From positions 1-64,000 of the forward strand of contig NZ_SOZE01000018.1 of assembly GCF_004519315.1 (NCBI RefSeq): a DNA stretch of 64,000 nucleotides, read 5' to 3'. Position numbers and translations under genes: made by a program. The stretch comes from Mucilaginibacter psychrotolerans. Lineage in GTDB: Bacteria > Bacteroidota > Bacteroidia > Sphingobacteriales > Sphingobacteriaceae. A model generated the notes under the pieces. The model ran no database searches. It was not told where the DNA came from and was given only the letters and a program-made list of their open reading frames with translations. Below are positions 59,259 to 64,000 of this stretch, piece after piece (position 1 is the first letter of the stretch; each line of letters begins with the position of its first letter).

Positions 59259-60935
59259 TTATTTTGGCTTCTTCGTTTCAAAAACCTTTTTAATTTCGTC
59301 CAAAGATAAGGCATTCAGGCACATTTCTTTGCTGAGGCCACCTTTACGGGCCACATTTACGCCGTATTCCATATCCAGGAAACCGCTGGTGCGGTGTGCA
59401 TCGGGGTTAATGGATAGCATAACGCCCTTTTCCAATGCGTATTGGTGCCAGCGCCAATCGAGGTCGAGGCGTACCGGGTTGGCGTTAATTTCGATGATTA
59501 CCTTGTTAGCGGCGCAGGCATCTATTACTTTTTTGTAATCGATATCGTACCCTTTGCGGCTCAGTAGCAGCCTGCCGGTGGGGTGGCCCAATATGGTGGT
59601 GTACGGGTTTTCGATAGCCTTTATCAATCGGGCTGTCGCCTTGTCTTCGGCCATCTTGAGGTTGCTGTGTACCGATGCTACGATAAAATCGAATCGTTGC
59701 AGTATCTCATCGGGGTAATCCAGCGAGCCATCGTTCAATATATCCGATTCGATACCCTTGAATATATGGAATCCCTCCAGCTTTTTGTTGAGGTGGTCTA
59801 TTTCTTCCTGTTGCTGCAGCACTCGCTCTATGCTGAGGCCCTTTGCGTAAAAGGCGCTCTTGCTATGGTCGCACATGCCCAGGTATTGCAGTTTCAGCAC
59901 GTCGCGACAGTAAAGGGCCATTTCTTCCACGGTGTTAACGCCATCGCTCCAGGTGCTGTGGTTGTGTAGGGTGCCTTTCAAATCGTGGTAAGTAATCAGC
60001 GTTGGCAGCTTTTTGGTAGCCGCGCGGTCTATAAAAGTATCACCTTCGCGCAGTTCGGGCTGCATCCAGGCCAGCCCGGCTTTTTGATAAATGAATTCCT
60101 CGCTCGATGGTTCATCCAGCTCTTCAGTCATCAGGGCCATCACGGCTTCTACGTGTTCGTCTGTACCGGTGTTGATGAAAAGTTCTTTATAATACTGCGC
60201 TTTATCTACACATATAATATCAACCAGCAGCCCGTTTTTCAGTTCGCCGCCAATATGGTCGCCGTTCAAGCTCACATTCTGTAAAATATTCGATTTGGCA
60301 AGCGCGTCAAACGCAACCTGCTTGTTCAAGCTGCCCACAACAATCACCAATTCGGTAATGATTTCGTTCAATCGACGGAATTCCCCTGCGAAATGTTTCA
60401 GTGCCTCCGGGAAAATGCCTTTTATCTCATCCATCAGCAGTTTGCCTTCTTCCTCTACCTGTGCGTACAGGAATTTGCCGTTCCCCGCCATCCGGAACTC
60501 GATGAGCCTGCGTATCTCGTCCTGCGTTTTCAGTCCGAAGCCTTTAGCTTCTATCAGGCGGTTTTCGTTGCAGGCGTAGTACAATTCGCCTACGTTTTCT
60601 ATACCCAGGTCTTTCCAAATGGTGGCCACTTTTTTGGAACCGATGCCCTTGATGCCCATCATTTCTACGACGCCTTCGGGGGTTTTATCCAGCATTTCCT
60701 GCAGTTCGGTCATGGTGCCGGTTTCCAGCAGTTCGGCAATTTTGGCGGCGAGGCTTTTGCCTATGCCATCAATCTTCTCCAATTCGGCAACGGTTTTACC
60801 GGCAATAGGGAAGGGCAGCTTATCTACTTTAAAAGCCGCATTGGCTATTGATTTTATTTTGAAGGGGTTAGCCTCGTGCAATTCCATCAATTGCGACAAC
60901 AGGCGGAGCGTACGGGCTACGGGCTTATTTTCCAT
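59259..60935 (-). CDS. polX: DNA polymerase X family protein with PHP exonuclease domain
   Basis: 558 aa. The helix-hairpin-helix part (KIDGIGKSLAAKIAELLETG, MMGIKGIGSKKVATIWKDLG) is in the N-terminal third; a polymerase-beta-like region follows (about 150-315). A PHP domain with TYHDLKGTLHNHSTWSDGVNTVEEMA (about 330-355) and GMCDHSKSAF, ATASVHSN-like and HPTGRL motifs completes it. It fills gaps and removes 3' ends in base-excision repair. I did not verify the polymerase catalytic aspartates. It is monocistronic. Confidence 0.92.
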   Translation of the reverse strand: MENKPVARTLRLLSQLMELHEANPFKIKSIANAAFKVDKLPFPIAGKTVAELEKIDGIGKSLAAKIAELLETGTMTELQEMLDKTPEGVVEMMGIKGIGSKKVATIWKDLGIENVGELYYACNENRLIEAKGFGLKTQDEIRRLIEFRMAGNGKFLYAQVEEEGKLLMDEIKGIFPEALKHFAGEFRRLNEIITELVIVVGSLNKQVAFDALAKSNILQNVSLNGDHIGGELKNGLLVDIICVDKAQYYKELFINTGTDEHVEAVMALMTEELDEPSSEEFIYQKAGLAWMQPELREGDTFIDRAATKKLPTLITYHDLKGTLHNHSTWSDGVNTVEEMALYCRDVLKLQYLGMCDHSKSAFYAKGLSIERVLQQQEEIDHLNKKLEGFHIFKGIESDILNDGSLDYPDEILQRFDFIVASVHSNLKMAEDKATARLIKAIENPYTTILGHPTGRLLLSRKGYDIDYKKVIDACAANKVIIEINANPVRLDLDWRWHQYALEKGVMLSINPDAHRTSGFLDMEYGVNVARKGGLSKEMCLNALSLDEIKKVFETKKPK

Positions 60936-61245
60936 AAATTGGTTTGCGGTAAAAATACAAAAGGCAAGGGCAAAAATGCCTTTTATTATTGAACAACATT
61001 ATCGCATATCTGTTTTTAACCACAGAGAACGCGGAGGTAGGCGCAGATGGGCATAGCGGTTTTGTTGAGTGAATAAGAAATGAGTGAACACGAATTCCAC
61101 GAATTAAGCTCAATTAACACAAAACCGGCTCATGATTATTTCTAACTATCTGAGCTAAAAATTCGTGGAATTCGATTTAATTCGAATAAATTCGTGTTAA
61201 CTCAAATCTTTACGTACTTTTTTGGTTGATACATCGCCGCCTGAT
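60936..61245. other. Intergenic region with dispersed inverted repeat
   Basis: CGAATTCCACGAATT at 61091-61105 and its exact complement at 61160-61174, flanked by GTGAACACGAATT and AATTCGTGTTAA. Similar words (AACACGAATTACACTG, AAATTCGTGT) are in the gap before the porin gene at 56830-56955, so this is another dispersed family. No gene. Confidence 0.6.
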
Positions 61246-61809
61246 ATGCACAACATCGACAATGAAATATTCACCCAAAACCTATTGTTAACGCAAGCCT
61301 ATTGCGAAATGCAGTTAGTCAATACGGATAAACATGTTTCGGAAATATTGCGTAGCATTAATCCTGAATATGATGGTAAGCCAATGTTTCATTTTTTGGA
61401 CGGGCCTTATACATACCTGGAATACAATACAGACCCACTCAACGAGAGTTTGTTTGATAAGTTTTTGGAACTCCAATTAGAATATAAACGTAATGCATTG
61501 GCCGGTGTTCAAAAAATAACTTCCGTGAAAGGCCAAATTTTGATGGCCGACATTTACGAAGCACTTCCGGATGGTGCTTCAGAAGCGGAGACTGAAGGGT
61601 TTATAGATGGTAATGATTGCCCACCTATAGATACTTGGTTTTATATAGGGCAGGGTGATAAATGGCCGATTTTATTTGCCTGGATACCGGAACCATTTGT
61701 TGAAACGGTTGATCAAGGCATTGCTGTGAACGCACTCGAGGTATTCGATTGGATGGAGAACCCTAAAGGTGTGCTCAACACGGGCAGGTTTAATGCCGGT
61801 AGGAGGTGA
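61246..61809 (+). CDS. Unknown protein, first of a tandem paralogous pair
   Basis: 187 aa from ATG 61246; a TTG eight codons upstream is a weak alternative. It is 35-45% alike by eye to the next gene over most of its length: EIFTQNLLLTQAYCEMQL, EILRSINPEYDG, then KITSVKGQILMADIYE and DCPPIDTWFYIGQGDKWPILFAWIPEPF. No signal peptide or membrane helix, acidic, cytosolic. The shared CPPIDTWFY block, followed by xxxWIPExF and VAVNAxxxxxW, may be a family signature; I do not recognise the family. Immunity or TA function is only a guess from size and tandem arrangement. Confidence 0.7.
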   Translation: MHNIDNEIFTQNLLLTQAYCEMQLVNTDKHVSEILRSINPEYDGKPMFHFLDGPYTYLEYNTDPLNESLFDKFLELQLEYKRNALAGVQKITSVKGQILMADIYEALPDGASEAETEGFIDGNDCPPIDTWFYIGQGDKWPILFAWIPEPFVETVDQGIAVNALEVFDWMENPKGVLNTGRFNAGRR

Positions 61810-61814
61810 ACCAA

Positions 61815-62387
61815 ATGACTGCTAGAAAGATGCCTGAAATTAACCATGAAATATTTGCCCAAAACCTACTGCTAACGCAAGCTTATTGCGAAATGCAGCT
61901 GGCCAATACGGAGAAATCTGTAGCTGAGATATTGAGGAGTTTTAACCCGAAATGTAATGGTCAAAAGGTATTTACCTTTAAACCGGGAGAACATGAAGGG
62001 GAAACCATGACTTATTTTGAAGCGGGTTGGTCGGTCGATCCATGGAGAGACGACGATATGGTGATTTATAACGATTTGTTTGACCAACAATTAGCCAATA
62101 AAATGCATGTGGTGAAGTTGGATAAACGGCAGACTAGTTTTAAAGGTAAAATACTGATAGCAGAGGTTGATAATACTGTAGTGGATGGATGTTCCGAAGC
62201 TCACTCGGATGGACTAATTGACATTTTTGACTGTCCGCCTATTGATACTTGGTTTTATTTCACGAAAAATGAATATAGTAGGCTGATATATTGCTGGATC
62301 CCCGAGAAATTTGAGGGGCAAATAAATATTGCTGTGGCAGTAAACGCTACTGATTGTCTAAGATGGTTTGAAGGTACGCCCCAATAA
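61815..62387 (+). CDS. Unknown protein, second of a tandem paralogous pair
   Basis: 190 aa from ATG 61815. A perfect AGGAGG at 61801-61806, inside the end of the preceding gene, lies 8 bases upstream, rare in this phylum, and it decides this start over GTG 61806. It shares with its neighbour EIFAQNLLLTQAYCEMQL, EILRSFNP, SFKGKILIAEV and DCPPIDTWFYFTKN, but has an extra ~15 residues (EHEGETMTYFEAGWSVD) near residue 60. Tandem duplication followed by divergence is the simplest reading. Confidence 0.7.
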   Translation: MTARKMPEINHEIFAQNLLLTQAYCEMQLANTEKSVAEILRSFNPKCNGQKVFTFKPGEHEGETMTYFEAGWSVDPWRDDDMVIYNDLFDQQLANKMHVVKLDKRQTSFKGKILIAEVDNTVVDGCSEAHSDGLIDIFDCPPIDTWFYFTKNEYSRLIYCWIPEKFEGQINIAVAVNATDCLRWFEGTPQ

Positions 62388-62393
62388 GAAAAG

Positions 62394-62416
62394 CCACCCT
62401 CGCAGGCAGCTTTTCC
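62394..62416. terminator. Terminator between convergent genes
   Basis: AAAAGC and GCTTTT arms with a GC-rich middle (62394-62416). Moderate stem. Confidence 0.5.
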
Positions 62417-62435
62417 ATCAAAATATTTAACAAAA

Positions 62436-64000
62436 TTATCTTATTACCACTTCGTAAGGCATACGTGCCTGCGGGGTGCGCATCATTTGGGTTACGCCTT
62501 TTATCTGCTGGTAGTATTTATAGTTTTCGCCTAGCTCGGCTTTTACTAAATGGGCACTCATTTGTGCGGAGAAACCCTGGCCTAATTTGCTCAATACACT
62601 CTTTTGCTCGGGGTAGCTTACCAGTTGGTAATCTTTCAGGTTCGCCTTTTTTGCGGCAGATGCAACGGCATCGCTGATATTTCCCAGGCGGTCAACCAAG
62701 CCGATCTTTAAAGCTTGCTGACCAGTCCACACACGGCCCTGGCCAATAGAGTTGATATAGGCCTGTGTTTTTTTGCGGCCATCGGCAACAGCTTTAGTAA
62801 AAGTATCGTAACCACGGTTCACGCTTTTTTGCAGCATGGCGCGTTCTTCTGGAGTAAGGGGACGGCTTACATCGCCCAAATCGGCATACTTGCCGGTTTT
62901 TACGCCATCGAAAGTAACGCCTAATTTATCGTTAAAGAATTTCTGCATATTAGGCAGCACCGCAAAGATGCCTATAGAACCGGTGATGGTATTCGGCTCG
63001 GCAAAAATAGAATCAGCTGCGCAAGCGATGTAATATCCGCCGGATGCTGCCACATCGCCCATAGAAACGATGATGGGTTTTACCTTTTTGGTTAGCATCA
63101 CCTCGCGCCATATCACGTCAGATGCCAGCGAACTGCCACCGGGTGAGTTCACGCGCAAAACAATCGCTTTTATCTTATCGTCGGTACGGGCTTTGCGTAT
63201 GGCCCTTGATATCTTTTCGGAACCGATGCTGTTATCGTCGCCATCGCCGCCACTAATTTCGCCCGAGGCGTATATCACCGCAATACGGTTTTTGGAGTAG
63301 CTCTTTTTATCGTCGTCATCTTCCTTACCATCGTCTTTAGGGCTGCTCTTTAAGTATTCGCCCAGTTCAACGCTGTGCAGGTCGTCTTTCTCGTTGATAT
63401 CGGTACGGTTTTTCAGGTCGCTTAAAATTTCATCTTTGTATTTCAGACCGTCAACCAGTTTGTATTTCAAAGCATCTTCCGGCTCCTGTATGCGGCCGGT
63501 GTTGGCGTAGTTGAATAACGAATCTTTGTTGATATGGCGGCTCTTGCTTATGCCGATAAGGAAATGATCGTACATAGAACCGAGGTACGAAGTCACCTGC
63601 TCGCGGTTGGCATCGCTCATTTTGGTAAGGAAGTATGGCTCTACTGCACTTTTGTAAGTACCTACTTTAATAATCTGCGCCTCGATGCCCAACTTATCCA
63701 GCGCACCTTTCAAAAAGGTAACATCCGAACTAAAGCCCTTGAATTCGATGATGCCCTTGGGGTTTAAGTACACTTTATCGGCAACGGAAGCCAGGTAATA
63801 AAAACCCTGGGTGTAAATTTCGGAGTAAGCCACCACAAATTTGCCCGACTTTTTAAAGTCGAGCAGTGCGTTGCGCAGTTCCTCGGTAGTAGCCTGGCCC
63901 TGCATCATGTAGCTTTCATCTAAAAAGATGCCTTTGATGTTGTTGTCGTCTTTTGCTTTTTTAATGCTGGCGAGGATATCGTTCAATCCCAATGATTTTT
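62436..64000 (-). CDS. sppA: Signal peptide peptidase SppA (67K type), 5' end beyond the window
   Basis: At least 521 residues are visible; the reading frame is open to the right edge. The Lys of the catalytic dyad (KVGTYKSAVEPY) is in the first half, the Ser in GDVAASGGYYIACAAD in the second half, with GSIGIFAVLPNM and AQIIKVGTYKS-like motifs, which is the two-repeat layout of the 67-kDa SppA. The missing part (~70 aa) would contain the membrane anchor. It degrades leftover signal peptides in the membrane. Confidence 0.93.
   Translation of the reverse strand, partial: KSLGLNDILASIKKAKDDNNIKGIFLDESYMMQGQATTEELRNALLDFKKSGKFVVAYSEIYTQGFYYLASVADKVYLNPKGIIEFKGFSSDVTFLKGALDKLGIEAQIIKVGTYKSAVEPYFLTKMSDANREQVTSYLGSMYDHFLIGISKSRHINKDSLFNYANTGRIQEPEDALKYKLVDGLKYKDEILSDLKNRTDINEKDDLHSVELGEYLKSSPKDDGKEDDDDKKSYSKNRIAVIYASGEISGGDGDDNSIGSEKISRAIRKARTDDKIKAIVLRVNSPGGSSLASDVIWREVMLTKKVKPIIVSMGDVAASGGYYIACAADSIFAEPNTITGSIGIFAVLPNMQKFFNDKLGVTFDGVKTGKYADLGDVSRPLTPEERAMLQKSVNRGYDTFTKAVADGRKKTQAYINSIGQGRVWTGQQALKIGLVDRLGNISDAVASAAKKANLKDYQLVSYPEQKSVLSKLGQGFSAQMSAHLVKAELGENYKYYQQIKGVTQMMRTPQARMPYEVVIR

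Overview
The window reads as a chromosomal segment of a Bacteroidota bacterium, most likely Sphingobacteriaceae (Mucilaginibacter/Pedobacter-like; the genus is inference). Evidence: -7 boxes of the form TAnnTTTG with TTG/TTTG about 19-20 bases upstream, few Shine-Dalgarno sequences, fused SecDF, a PUR-alpha-like DUF3276 protein, an extended NusB, DUF1573, and an outer-membrane beta-barrel protein with a carboxypeptidase-regulatory-like N-terminus. No rRNA, tRNA, CRISPR array or prophage was seen. The only transposase is a fragment cut by the left edge.

Layout. 1-4.9 kb: IS1595-like fragment, TonB-receptor-like outer-membrane protein, M13 peptidase. 5-6.5 kb: a lone Shedu (DUF4263) anti-phage nuclease between two near-identical ~52-bp direct repeats. 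6.7-13 kb: YchF, MgtE, DUF5362, DUF3276, an orphan protein, an ABC exporter. 13-14 kb: RES/Xre toxin-antitoxin (TA) pair. 14.2-20.6 kb: leucine-type dehydrogenase, then nusB-DUF1573-yajC-ybbR-coaE-exonuclease-DUF5522, interrupted by a HigBA TA pair. 20.7-29.7 kb: MarR, PAP2, GlmM, cysteine desulfurase, a lipoprotein, two hydrophilic proteins, AccD, class II aldolase, iron-permease-like protein, GNAT. 30-38.8 kb: amidohydrolase, a 1.4-kb array of 119-bp hairpin-rich repeats, HMG-CoA lyase, NDH-2, SecDF. 38.9-41.7 kb: folA and thyA, separated by two unrelated TA pairs and an orphan antitoxin. 41.8-49 kb: four-helix-bundle protein, IspE, LapA-like protein, an AT-rich gap, and the tgt-lptF/G-EamA operon, then a DUF1593 protein. 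49.1-50.3 kb: a DUF6934-like gene and three small related genes. 50.4-64 kb: glycosyltransferase, ECF sigma factor, RsmG, BlaR1/BlaI-like pair with three operators, DprA, SixA-like phosphatase, porin-like protein, heptose genes, PolX, two tandem unknown paralogs, and SppA cut by the right edge.

How it works together. Most of the window is housekeeping: one-carbon/dTMP supply (thyA, folA), cell-envelope precursors (glmM, ispE, heptose genes), secretion (yajC, secDF, sppA), LPS transport, tRNA/rRNA modification, and central carbon metabolism. The accessory layer is small defence and TA cassettes inserted between conserved genes: Shedu, RES/Xre, HigBA, a Doc pair, a RelE-like pair, an orphan antitoxin, and possibly the DUF6934-like locus. 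The strongest leads are the thyA-folA junction, where copies of the thyA 3' end and folA 5' end show stepwise TA cassette accumulation; the Shedu gene between direct repeats; the 119-bp array with a 476-bp higher-order duplication; the DUF6934-like gene with three NDPxF-motif small proteins; and strand-oriented pyrimidine-rich tracts upstream of promoters.
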